DNA of 64,000 nt from Paralvinella palmiformis (Eukaryota; Annelida; Polychaeta; Terebellida; Alvinellidae). The position numbers were made by a program, and so were the translations under genes. The notes beneath the pieces are model-generated. The model saw nothing but the letters and a program-made list of their open reading frames with translations. It ran no database searches and was not told the DNA's origin. Position 1 is the stretch's first letter; the number at the start of each line of letters is the position of its first letter. The DNA lies in assembly GCA_025642065.1 (NCBI GenBank), contig JAODUP010000406.1, forward strand, positions 107,001-171,000, written 5' to 3'. Positions 34,738-48,900 of the stretch are shown here, piece by piece.

Positions 34738-35624
34738 AGTTTCCAGTGTCCTTTGATAGAAATCTAATGACTCTCACTGGATGTGCCACATCCGTGTCAG
34801 AGAGAGAGAGGTGGACGGAGTTGTGCTTGTAATAAAACAGTAGGCAGTGTTCTGGAATGGGCTAAGTCCAGAAAGTTGTCAAGTCATGGTGACTTTCCTA
34901 TTGTCAGTGGTGGCCTGATCCATGTGTTGTTAATTATTCATGTCCAGTATAACTATAGCCACATATAGTACCTTATGGTATAGATCATTTATGATCAACT
35001 TACTTCCAATGGTTTATACTAACATTTATTTGAATTAGACACACAGTGGATACTGTTCAGCATATACAATGATTCAAAGGTGGTATTTAATGAATAAGAT
35101 TTTATGTACAGCATAATCTTTATTATAAAATATTGCCCAGCCATCATCAAATTATTTATGAAAGTGCCAGATATAACTAGATATAAATATGCAGAAAACT
35201 GTTCTCCACCATTTCGATAATACTCATTTCAATGGAATTTAATTTGCAATGGATTTATCACACCCCATTTAACCATGCACAGTTGACCACTGATCTATAG
35301 CAGCTGGGTTCAAACCCGACCAGGCTATGTCAGAAGTGTTTCAAATTTTTGTTCTGTATGGTGCTATAACTGACAACAGTATAAATTTGCACAATATTAC
35401 ATGAACAACATAGAATTGATTTTTGTTTTGCACAAAGTCTGGATAATAATTTCATTTAGTTAGGTTAATGACTATAGTGGGTCAGGTCAGTGGTTCGGTT
35501 GTTTTAAAGCTTAATATTGTCTTGAATATGTTAATGTACTAGTTCAGGCTGTCCACATTAAATATGTAATTAGGTTAATAAATTACATCTCATTGATTTG
35601 TACAGCCTGCTTCAGTTACAAAAG

Positions 35625-35660
<36 letters not shown>

Positions 35661-38600
35661 TGCTCTGTGTGTATGTGTGCGCTGGCAGTGGGAGGGAGAG
35701 AGCACTGTTACATACACTGAAACCTTAGATCAGCTGTTGTAACTTCCATCTGTTCAGATGTACACATCCGATATATCTATAATAGTTATGTCATAAAGGT
35801 TGAATAATTAAGTAACGAATGAAGATTCTAACTACGCCTGGCTGTGCTAAAATGTATAAATGAAATGCTGTTCATTCACGAATTAGCTCTCTGAATATTA
35901 ATTTTCTGGTAATCAGTGTTTCAGCCTCATTTTCAGATTTTATTATCATTTCACACATTTCAGCAAAAGGACAGTTTTAGTTCAGGAGCCGTCTAGCCAG
36001 TAGACCCTATAGGGTTCAACTTTAGTGTGTTTTTGGTTGGCACGACAGTAACTATCGGTACAGGTATCATCTATCTTGTAGAGAACATATTATGCTGTAC
36101 TCATATCAGTCATGGGCGACTGTATCCGGTTGCTCTCTTCACACACAATCCGATTTTCGGGGACAATCCCTGGGCTGTCACTTATTCAGCACTATGTTGG
36201 AGTGGTTGAGAAATTTCCCCCCCCCCCCCCACACACACACACACACACACACCACTAGAGGGGAGCAGTATGGAAAGATGGAGCCGAAATACCCTGAGGG
36301 TGATCAATGCCAGAGCGTTTTACGTCCTCGGGTGGGGGGGGGTTCTTTAACGTCCGCTATATATATATATATATATATATATAGTGTACAGTGTAGTGGT
36401 CGACCGCGAAGAAAGTCATTGGCTACGAACATTCGTGATATCAGTCGAATCGGTCTAAATGAGCCGAGGGACATCCAAAAGTAATGTGCGAAGTCAAAGA
36501 TGAAACACCCTTCAGAGATGCCCACACAGGAATTTGAACTCATGTGGTTGAGGTCTGTGGCCAATCGCGCTACCAGTTCACGGAGCCCCGGGGACGTTAC
36601 ACTTGGGAATGAGAACTGATGGTCATTTATATTAGAACTGCTCTGTATTGTATTTATTATTAGCCCTACTAGTAGTATTTCGTTGTTGACATAGCCAATC
36701 ATGTCATTATAGCCGTGGCAGCTGTCATTCAACATAATTCATTATGCTTGACAGCTCCTCTTAAAGTTCAGCTCGTCATACTTGGATCGATGACCCGAAT
36801 TTCCACAGCCAGTCGATTTGAATGAAGGATGCCGACAGTCGTCCGCCCCCGCGCGCACTCACACACACACACACACACACACTTGTCGATCCCATTCATG
36901 TCACATAACCAACGAGAGTTACGTATTATCTCTATGGATTAGCGATAAAAAGAGGTGCGACCAGGTGGTGATATCTGATTGGCTGCTGTGCATGGGTGTG
37001 TCGCAGACGACCCCCCCCCCGACGTGTCTAGTTAGAAATGTCATCGGGTACATTAGTCGTTCTCCTGATATTTCAAGTTATTTGGATAACCTCGTCTCGG
37101 CTCTCTGGTATTTGGGTATAAATCTGGGTATGCATGCTGAAGAGCACGAATTAGACCGGTGTAACGGTTAACGGGTTTATTTTTAAAGAGAAATATTTGG
37201 TTTGGTCAGGATCTGAATTTTTTGGAGCTGTTATTCTCGGCAAGGTGACTAATATTAGTGTTTTGTAAAATTTTAGCTGAAATAAAATAATGCTGGTATT
37301 ACATGTGTGTGCGTGCGCACGCGCACCTAAAGTATGTTGTTAGGTATGAATGTATAGTTTTGATCGCTATGAAATGTGAGAATACGTTGATATGATAACA
37401 CACTGGCATGTGTTTATGGTTAGAGTGAGAGCGCTATTTTTAGGTAATGGTGGTAAAAATAGTAGGAATAGCCATGAAAGCTACTCTCTGTCAGGTCACT
37501 GACCCTCAACACACACACACACACACACACACACACCGATACCGATATTTTAATGGTTATTACTCATGTATATAACATCGATCATTGACTTTACTAGTAA
37601 CCTTGATTTGATAATTTATTATTGCCACTCAACAGACACCTTTCAGAATTGTTCGACATAATTTTATACGTACATACACACAGACACACACATCTCACGT
37701 GATCTCTCTCTCTCTCTCTGTGTGTGTGTGTCTGCGTGCACGTTCATTAGAATACGCAGTACCTCATAGTTTTTAAATTGGTTTTAAGTTATGGCGCAGC
37801 TATGATTCTTTTAAGTTCTAGCTGACCTCATGACGTCCTAACAACATCCACAATGTGAAGGATGGATCTATTTTTAGCGGATGTTAGAATGTGGGATGTG
37901 GAGGCTGATCTTCTGACTGTGATTGATGGTTCCCCCCCCCCCCATTGTTGGTTTGGCCAGAGAACGAGGGAGTGTCTGTCTGTCTGTCCATCCGTCCGTC
38001 TCTCTCTGTGTGAGAGAGATCCACGTTTCAGTGTGGCCTTGTCTAAAAACTAGTTACAATACCGGACTGTTTACGTTTTGAATGATCCGTATTTAATTGG
38101 TGTGTGACGTATGACCTCTGGGATGTTTGCGACTACACTCGGCGGATGTTATGGTGATATCCGTACATATTGTGTGTGTGTGTGTACGCGCCCGCGCGTG
38201 TATGTGACACCAAGTCTATCACTACTATTATAGACAGCCACCAGTTGTTGTTGGGGGGGGGGGGATACACCAGTTAAGTTTTTTTTTATTCTCTGGGCTG
38301 TCGGTAGATTTTAATTATATTCCGTATAATAATTAAAATTTTCTGGCAGCCGATGTGTGATCTTTGACACAGTGAGACCTGTTTGATGAATTACGTTGAT
38401 TGCATCAGGTGAAATCGGAATAGTTTTAAACCGTCCGCAAAATTTCTTTGTTTCGTGAGAATTTTAATTGCCAGGTAATTTATTTGATAAAAAAATGGCG
38501 AAATTTAAACTAACCTTCATCCGTTTATGGTCCTCTATATTGTTTATAATAATTATTCGACTTACAATAATAATAATAGCACGTGAAATTTATATGGAGC

Positions 38601-41600
38601 CCTATTCAGCGGGTGTAGGACAGCTGCTCACCCGGACAGTTGCTCACCGGACAGCTGCTCACCCGGACACTTGCTCACCAAGCAAATGAAAAAGGTGGAC
38701 ACTGGCGCACCAGTGAATTTTTAGTAGGGTTCCCACACGTCCTGGAAAACGTGGAAAATGACAATTTCACCATCCAAGTCCTGGAAATGTCCTTGAATTT
38801 GACCAAATCAGGAAACGGTCCGGAAAATACATTGCCTGTGAAAAATCCACTTAGAACAAAAAGCCCCTGAATAAATAGAAGTGAACTTTGATTGCAGAAG
38901 AAAAAGAGTACCGGTACATAGTGTTGATATCCCATGTTTGTTAAATTTAAATAAAAGTGGGTGGATCAGACAGCTGGAAGGGGTGAGGCGGAGGGTGTAT
39001 CATAAAAATGTCAATAATCGATCATACATGGAGTATATATGATATGCTTTTTCGCTTATATCTTGATTTGTTGGCTTTAAATCTTGTATACTTTGTCCTG
39101 GAAAATGGTAATTTTGTCCTGGAAAATAATATTTCCTTGGCTGTGGGAACCACGTACGAAGCGGGTTCGTTGTTAGAAATGATACTTCCGCCATCGAAAT
39201 GGCGGGTTTAACGAATCAGCAATACTGGTACGAGTTATCCTTCTCCTCTCGCGCGTAGGAAGTCCAAAGTATATATTTAAAAACAAACTTCTGTGTGTCT
39301 AAATGACATCTGGTGACGTTTAAAACCCGATGTTTGCTCATATATTCGAATTGAATCGACGGGGTTCTATAGAACACGCGTATCTGGTATGGATGAAGTT
39401 GATTTTGAACCAACGCATCCACCATCCGTCCTGATATAAGTCTTTCAGCCGGCGAAATTAATTTTTGCCCATCTGGCTGACCGTCTTTTTGCGGTTTAAA
39501 CTCTGCTGATGAGTTCTGCTATTGGGAGTAATTCAGATTGGAATTAGCAACCTGAAAGTCGGTAGTTAGAGGCAGAATTAACAATGAGCAATACATGTAT
39601 ACTGCATACATTTAATATCCAAATGTTAAGATGCATATTATGTGGGGCTCTTGTTACAACATTGAGTAAATTAGCAACGAATCCACTCGCAAAACTGAGT
39701 CGTAAGATAGCGAAGCCTATGGAAATGCGACACGGCTCTTCTGACACCAATCTCTCATCGTATTATTTGTCACACTTTTAATATGCCAGCTGAGTACTGT
39801 TCATAAATAACAGTGAAGAGATTTTAATCAGCGATTTTTCTCTCGCTAATTATACACCTTATGTGGTAAAAGTTCGTTTAAAATAAATCTGTTTTTGTTG
39901 TGTTTGTTTGTTTGTTTGTTTGTTTTTTTGAGGGGAAAAACATTCTTATGTGGAGAAACAGATACCGGGTGAGCAACAAATCATTGGGAGCATTAACCCC
40001 GATGTCTGGTCACGGTTCACTGAACAGAGTGGAAAGCCTCTTCACGGACAGTAAATTCTTTTTATTTGATCTAGTTAACTACATTGGCATATTTTATCAC
40101 AAGATGATGCTTGTTTTTGTCTGGCAGGCGGAATAATATGGTGACCTTCATGACCTGTGATTGCTGACTGCCGATCCTCATATAGTATAAATTTTTTTTT
40201 ACTGTTTTGACCTGATTGGACAAGTGACCATGTTAGTGAGATGGCCACCTCTGGTCTGCGTGACCTGATTGGAGAAATGCGATGAGACATGTGCAGGCCA
40301 CATCCAATTTCTCTTTATTAATTATTCGTAGATGATGGTTCATTGTGAATAGTGAATAGGAACAAGTGAATTGCGGATTTGCTTAGCCTCAGCAGTTGAT
40401 CGATGAACTATTCAGAAGAGGCAGGCAATGCCGTGATTCATCCCCAGAACCTGAAGATCGACACTGCAGTGTGCTCTAAACTGTGCCATCAAAATGTGCA
40501 CATTGCAAATGGAATTTGTTTTTGTAATTTCTAGTTTGCTTTGATTGAGATGAGATTCTCCCATATGACTGTATTGGGATGTTTTGATTTATCTGTTGTT
40601 TCATCTCCGTATGCCTGAAGACCAGAGATAGGAAGACCGTTATCTTCATACGGTTAAGTACCCGTTTGTTGTGAATGCACGATGTCTTCTATATGGATAG
40701 ATAGCCTACAGTCAACAAATGGAGAGGATCTGATTACTGTTGTCAGTTCTGTGTAAAAAAATTATCTCGATCGCTGTGTATGTGATTTTCTTTGACTTAC
40801 AGATCGCGAATAATGATATGTATGCTGTGATTTAAATAATTGATTTAAATCACTTCAAAAAATTTGAGCATTTTGATTTTTATGATGTTTCATTTGATTT
40901 TTAAGATTATTGTATTCTAACAAGTCATACTAATCAGTGTGTTAGGAAATGTTTGAATGTTGTTTTAAAAAAAATAAATTTAATTTTAAAAAATCTTTAA
41001 ATTTAACAAATCCAATTTAAATATTTTTTTTTTGCATTGACAGATTTCCCATATTCTAAGCGAGTACATCTTAGACAGAAGTCAATATGAGAAGGTCTCC
41101 TCATTACTGCTCGACGAGATGGAGCATGGTCTCAGCAAGGAACACAATGTCAGCGCCGCCGTCAAAATGTTTCCAACCTACGTGAGAAGTCTTCCAGATG
41201 GCTCAGGTAAGCATCAGTCATTGGTGGCAGCTTAGCAAAAAATGTATTTCATGGAATTTTTTACTTTCGTAAAAACATTCTTTTTACTTATTTTTGGTTG
41301 GTATTTGATGTCGTTGCTTGACATTATGTCTGTTTAATTGTAAATGACAAAAATATTAAGTTTATGTTTAATTTGTTTTCAAGTAAATCAAATTAGCAAG
41401 GCACATTTAAAAAAAAGTTATTCCTTCTTGCCAATTTCAAATGTTTCGATGACAATGTTTGTGGCAATTATTTCCCACAGAAAGGGGAGACTTCTTGGCG
41501 TTGGATCTCGGCGGAACGAATTTCCGCGTGTTGGCCATCACACTGAACGGTTTGAAGGTGGAAATGAAGAATAAGATCTACCCAATTGCTCCCGAGATCA

Positions 41601-41855
41601 TGACCGGCAAGGCTACACAGGTATGTGTCTGTGCGTGCATGTGTGTCTTAAAGCTGATTAATTATTTGCTTGTGCATTTAAAACCAGTTCAATTAAATGA
41701 AGTGTTTCGGTAAGAAATATTTTTGTTGTCTCATAGAGAGGCAAAGTGGAAATGTATGTAATAAGTGAAAACATGCTTCTGTTGCTGCTTTTTGTTTCTG
41801 TATTTTTAATTTTATTCTACTGTACACAGTGAATGACAGCCTAAAATAGGAACCA

Positions 41856-41896
<41 letters not shown>

Positions 41897-42894
41897 CTAA
41901 TTTAACTAAATAACCTTTTTTCTTCCATTTATTACGAAAGAACTATTTTTAATAAAATTCTTACCAAGCTTCAGTGGAGTTGCATTCGGAGCTAATAATT
42001 TGACGCAAGTTTGCCCAGGATGAAAGTAGCATTTTAAAATTTTGCATCGCCAGTTGTTTGACCACATCGCCAGTTGTATCGACAACTTCATGGCGGAGAA
42101 TGGCCTCTCCGGTCAGAAGCTACCTCTCGGCTTTACGTTCTCATTTCCGTGTAAACAAGAAGGATTGGCTGTGGGTCGTCTAGTCCGTTGGACGAAGGGC
42201 TTCAAATGTGAGGGCGTGGAAGGCGAGGACGTTGTGACGATGCTGCACGAGGCAATCAAACGAAAGGTTTGCTGAACTGTGAACACATCTGCTGAAATGC
42301 CTTCTTAAACAGCAATTAATTCTGTGCATTGCTGTACCTGATTTATTTATGAAATGCGCTTGTTTTTTTTTCTTCCCCTTTCAAGGGTCTTGGTGTCGAG
42401 TGTGTAGCCTTAATCAATGATACTGTGGGTTGTCTGATGTCGTGTGCATTCCATGATCACAATACACAAGTTGGTGTTATCCTAGGTTCGTACTGATATA
42501 CAGAATTTTTTACGTTCCCTGATTACAACTGCGTTCATTGTATTTTTTCATCCAGAATGCGTATCTATTGCGCAGATCTTTTAAAACCGTGAAGCTGTAA
42601 TTTGTCGGGACAAAAATGCTCTTTTGTGTCGATGCATTTTTAAGAGATATCGGCTTTTATTGGTATGATGCCTTTTTGCTATCTATATGGCCCCCCTTCA
42701 ATTTATAGTCACCCAGCATTTAATTATAATCTTCACATGGATTTTGCTTTGCGGCATTGAAGTTGTTTTCAGATTTAATCTTTATAAGAGAGATAGCTAC
42801 CACACGTCTGTACATTGAAATATAATATTTCTTAATATAAGATATATCTATTGTTAAAAACATCAAGTCAATACCCAATATGTAAAAATGGCCA

Positions 42895-42934
<40 letters not shown>

Positions 42935-45900
42935 CTAATATATTTTTTGGTATATTCTATATACCACAACTGCTAAAACAGTTCTATCCAAGACTGGAAA
43001 TTATCAGGTCACTGACCTTACTAAATGTCTAGCCCAGACTATATTGACTAGAATCTGGCATATTTACAGATCGAAATATTGGCTATTTTCCTTGACATTA
43101 GCAAATATATGCTTTATAGTTCAACATCCATGTTGACTTTGGTCAGAAATCTATATGTCCAGTCTATATCTGTTTTAATCTGATTAAAACAGATATTTGC
43201 ACTAAATATTTATAAATTGATCAAAACCTTGTCCGAAGAAGAAGAAGCATATGGCTCGTAGGATACGCTGGATATGATGTCATCTTGTTGTTGTTGTTGT
43301 TTTAAATGGATATAGACTGGACATATAGATTTCTGACCAGAGTCAACATGGATGTTGAACTATAAAGCATATATTTGCTAATGTCAAAATCTATATACAT
43401 CAATATTATTGACAGTTGTGGGAGTATAAACTTCACCCGGTGGTATATTATTCTCATTGTTAGATCGGATTAAACAAATAATTCCACATTCTGGGTTGTC
43501 GCATATCTATTTGAATCATCGAACATTGTATAATTACAGAGATAATGGATGATTCTGTGCAATCATCACTCATCACACATTTTCACGACATCATAAAATA
43601 CTGATATACTTGTTGTACCGGTAGTACACTATAATATGTTGTAAAATAATGGTAAACAAGTCTTAATTTGTTTACTGTACAAACCCAGGCCGCTGGTGAA
43701 TATCGTTTTAGCTCCGAATACTGGGGTGCGTAGATGATGATGATGATGATTGATGTTTTACGGCCACTTTTGTGCACATGGTAGGCTAAATGGGCCGAGC
43801 GACCTCCGAAGGTAATGAAGCGAAGTCAAAGATGAAACACCCTTCAGATTTGCCCACGCCGAGATTCGAACTCGGGCCCTATGCAATGCCTAAAGCACTA
43901 CATTGCAAAACCCCCGGGGGGTTCAATGCCCAAATCCTAAAAGTTTTCAAACCCTCAGGTCATGGGTTTCCCCATTTCTAATGAGTTCCCCAGGGTCAAT
44001 GTCCCCCCAACAATATTCCCGGTAACAACTCAACAACATTTAGCCAGTCTACACTCATAAATTTCCCCGCCTCCCCCCCCCCGAAAAAATATGTTTATTA
44101 GAAAATACATTCTTATCTCTGTACGATGACTTGTAACAGACATGGAGTCAATTCAATCTGGAATTAGAATTGATGGACAATTCCGGAATTGGAATTGGTT
44201 ATTTAAAAAAAAAATGGAATTGATAAATTTGGAATTGGAATTAGTTTGCTACAAAAAAAAAATTTACCATTTATTTTTTTAATTCAGAAAAATTTCTTCT
44301 ACGTTAAACTAGTTGAAATATAAACTACTCGGAGTAGGTATTCTGAGTACCAACTCTAAGTGATTGGAGTAGGTTAAAAAATGAAATTGGAATTGATAAA
44401 TTTGGAACTGATTCATTTGATTTGGAATTGACCAAATGGAATTGATTGGAATTGACAAATCGAATTGAACCCATGTCTGACCTCAAATAATTTTGGCATG
44501 ACATTTTACAGGTACGGGTACAAATGCATGTTACATGGAGCATCTGGACCGAGTGGGTACGTGGGACGATGACACGGAGGAACCTAAACAGGTATGCATG
44601 TTAGCCTTCTTCCTCATCAATATTTGGTTTGAATTCTTTTTAAATTGCACTCTTCTATTATTGTGAATTTAATTGATGGGATGAAGATTGATGGAGTAGA
44701 TGATTTGTTGTCATTTATGTGCAGAAAGTATTGTTTGTAAGTTCATAGTCTCTGCACCAGGCCCGGGGGGGGGGGGGGTGGTCATATATAAAACTGTATT
44801 CTAATTATTAAGATGAATAAATTATAACTTGATTTTTAGATGGAAGAGTTGGTAATAAACCAGATTTCGGATTCCTTCCTTTGGGTTTTTTGTGTGCTAA
44901 ATTCTATAAATTACATGGTTGAAACAATGGTCCTAGGTTTAAAAATGTGTTTAGGATTTTTGTGTTGTTTCTCACATACATGTTCCCATTCCTGTTGTAT
45001 GATTTGTTTGACCGAAACTTCCTTTTTGTTAGGTGATAATAAATACAGAATGGGGAGCATTTGGCGACAATGGATGTCTGGATTTCATTAGGACAAAAGT
45101 GGACAGGGATATTGATGCCACGTCATTGAATCCTGGAAAACAGCTGTATGTATTAAGTATGATTAAAACACATATCTAAATATACGTCTGCTGTTCATGT
45201 ATATTTTCTTAAGCAGATAAATTGCTGGCTGCGGTGGGGAGTCGGATTTAAGATTAATTTAATTTTAATGTAAAGGCATTTTTATTCCTTTTGTTGCTCT
45301 CTACAGCTGTAAAATCTATATACCGTAGGACCTGGCCATTAGGCCAATAATTTGTGTCAACATTTTGACCCTTATTTTGGGGGTCAGCTTAATGGCCAGT
45401 GCTATATCAGTGTCATGAAATCCAATAATCGGGAGATAAAATTTCAGTGTGTTAGCAGCCGTCTAGACTCTAATCTAGATCTAGATATATTCTAGATGCA
45501 AATTTTGATTTAAACTCATGCAGTCATGGAGTGAAACAAGTTGATGATAATTATACATGGCTTTATAATGAAAATCAGTATTTATATGTAGAATTATCAG
45601 ATTTTTGTAATTATTGATAAATCATTAAATGTTGTTGGACTCGGTAGCATATTTTTCATGACTTTATTAGGTTGCCCCATATACACGTTTTGTCTGGGCA
45701 TATCTATACTAATAACAAGATAATTACAGATTAATTAATTTATTTTCAGTAGAGGGTTTGTTACTAACTGACCACATATACCAGTAATTTACATTGTCTC
45801 TGTTATTGCCACAGTAGTGACCAAAACGTACCATAATGTCTAATTATTTCTAAGTCATTGACTTCATTAAATGTTTAATCATGCCGTTAATTTAAATTTG

Positions 45901-48900
45901 AGATCCTACGTATGCGCTAACAGTTTGTGTAAACGATCATTATAATTTGCCTTTATCTATTGACAGTATACAAAACACATTGGTAGAAATAACGAATTAT
46001 GAAAACAAAACTATTTCCTGCGTTCAAAATGTCACCTGGAAATACTGCACGGAAAAGTTCAGATTTTTATGTCAGCTTAATGGATTACGGTACTACCATA
46101 AATCGTGATATTTTAGGCCTAAAAAAACGACCCCAGCTTAATGGCCCTGGCCTATGGTATTGATTTATTCTGAGATGGTCAAAAGTATCGAGCTTTTCTG
46201 TTTTTAAAATACTCCTATTTTGGCAGTCTGCAGATAGATATGAGAACCATGCTACGTGAAATGCTAAGTATGATTGGTTGAAAATTGGCCCAATCAGGGC
46301 ACTTCTTATCACACCCCTACAACTGCTAAAATAAATACTTTCCCACTGGGTCACGTTGGATCACTCATTTACGTTGTCGCATTTGGCATCCAGACGCTTG
46401 CTGAAATTAATAAGGACACCTCCGTGTTCTAACTGATAGCTCGGTTGGCCACATATCTATAACAGCTGAGTTCAAACCCTGGCTGAGCTATGTTATAAGG
46501 GTGTTTCATCTTTGCCCATTTAGCCCAGCTTTTGGACAAAAGTGGCTGTAAAACAGCAACATTTACATTGTTTCATTATATTGCTGATATTCGACTATGG
46601 ATGACTCCAAATCTCATAAAATTAAATTAGGATAACTGTTTTTCTCCATTTGTCCTCATTACATAATGTCAGATCCTTAAAAACACCAGCATTTCCATTA
46701 ACCTTACTACCTTAGTGGGTCAGTAAAAAATCTAGGGGTTATTTTCTGACAAACATATTAATATATATGATCTGTGATAGCACAGTTAGTTAGAGTGTAG
46801 CACTCGTAGCTGAAGGGTCGCGGCTTCGAGGCTCCGTGAGCTGTGATGCCGTCATGTGGTGACTGGTTCACTCATCCATAAAAAAGTGAGTACCCGACGG
46901 GTCATGATGGCTTTGTGTTTGAGTAATGCTCTGTGCCTATAATGACAGCATGCGTTGTATGCTTCATTGGGAGTTGAGATGTGTATGCTGAGTCGAACCA
47001 GGTCCGAGTCACAGAGAATAATATTGTACAGTGCCTTAGAGCAGCTTCTAGCTGAATGGGGTGCTATAGAAATGTCGCATATTATTATTATACGATGTGA
47101 GTATGTCACATCAGTATGCTGAGCTGCCTGCTACTATCTTAAGAACATCCACCATATAAATGCAGTTTACTAGTCAAGTTTCTAGCCTAATTTCCTTTTT
47201 TCGCTATTCGTGACAGGTATGAGAAGATGATATCAGGAATGTATATGGGAGAAATAGTGCGTATGATTGCCGTGGAGTGTGCGGAGAAGGGACTCCTCTT
47301 TAATGGACAGGTGACGCCTGAGCTGGCTCAGCGAGAACGATTCTACACGAAATTTGTTTCGGAAATTGAAGAGTAGGCGTCTCATACTTTATTAGATCCG
47401 ATTCAGTTCAAGCACGTACAATATAAACAATGTAAAATAATGTAAAAATAGTGTAAAATAGATATTTGTTTTGTTTTTTGTGTCGCTTGTTTCCGTTTTT
47501 ATTCTATGTACGTTGTGTTCAGAATATTTATATTACGCATTAAGGGATAATAACGAAGAGGAAGGTTATCCCAAAGTACGACAAGTGTTAGACGAGTTGG
47601 GCTTAGTTAATGTCACGACGGAAGATTGCCGGATACTGAAGCATATTTGTTCCGTCGTCTCTACACGAGCTGCTTACTTAGCTTCTACAGGTAAGACAGC
47701 CGACGGTCGATTCTGATACTCTGTAGGGTATTTCGATTATCACAGTTTAATATAAAGATATTTGTGTGTGTACACCTACCTAACAGTTTTACACACACAC
47801 ACACACACACACAGCTTGGTAGATTTTTTGCGGAATTTACAATACACTTCAAATGAAATCAGCTGTGATGACAATTGTCACACAGAAATAATCAACTGTA
47901 TATTTGCAATGTATAATTATTTATTGAAATAAATAGATTTTTTATGTATCGATTTTGAAAACACAACAAATGTATTCTTAGCACGTATAAAAAATATTTT
48001 GAATTGAAGCTTTAATTTACTACTGTAGGTCCTGGCCATTAAGCTGAGACTTGGTGTCAACATTTTGACCCTTATTTTGGGGGGTCGGCTTAATGGCTGG
48101 TGCTATTTCAGTGTCAAGAAATCCAGTCATCAGGAGAAAAATGTTCAGTGTCTTAGCAGCCATCTAGACTCTAGATGTAGTGACTAGATCTAGACTAGAT
48201 GCAAACGGACATCAATCGTCATTTTTATTTAAACTCATGCAGTCATGGAGTGAAAATAGAAGTGAAACAAGTTCATGATAATTATACATGGCTTTATTAT
48301 GAAAATCAATATTTATATGTAGAATTATCAGATTTTTGTAATTATGGATAAATGTTGTTTAGTGCATTTCCCAAAGACAGCGCTGGTAAAATGATAACTC
48401 ATACCCAAGACATCCCGTACCCAAGAGCGTCGTATCTCATTTGTTTGGCCGTAGAGACATCAGGTGCCCCCATATACATATTTTGTATGTGCATATTTAT
48501 ACCAATAATGGGATAATTACTGATTAATTAATTTATTTTCAATAGAGAGTTACAGTTACTAACTGACTTCATATACCGGTAATTAACATTGTCTTGTCTT
48601 GGTTATTGCTGCGTCATTGACTTCCTATACGGTTCATTGAATGTTTAATCACGCCGTTAATTTAAGTTTGAGGTCCTACCTATGCGCTAACAGTTTGTGT
48701 AAACTATCGTTATAATTTGCCTTTATCTATTGACAGTATACAAAACACATTGGTACAAATAACGAATTATGAAAACAAAACTATTTCCTACGTTCAAAAT
48801 GTCACCTGGAAATACTGTACGGAAAAGTTCAGATTTTTAGGTCGGCCTATTGGGCGGTAATTCCATAAATCATGATATTTTAGGCCTAAAAACTGTCCTC

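Larger units (their letters stand above)
34790..41040. other. Hexokinase intron before exon 2, no other gene
   Basis: Long intron with microsatellites (TA at 35627-35656 and 36358-36383, CA at 36230-36252, 36859-36881 and 37509-37536, CT/TG at 37704-37730), repeated C runs, SINE fragments and one MITE, listed separately. Frames longer than 100 codons here are interrupted by these repeats and lack motifs. Confidence 0.5.
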
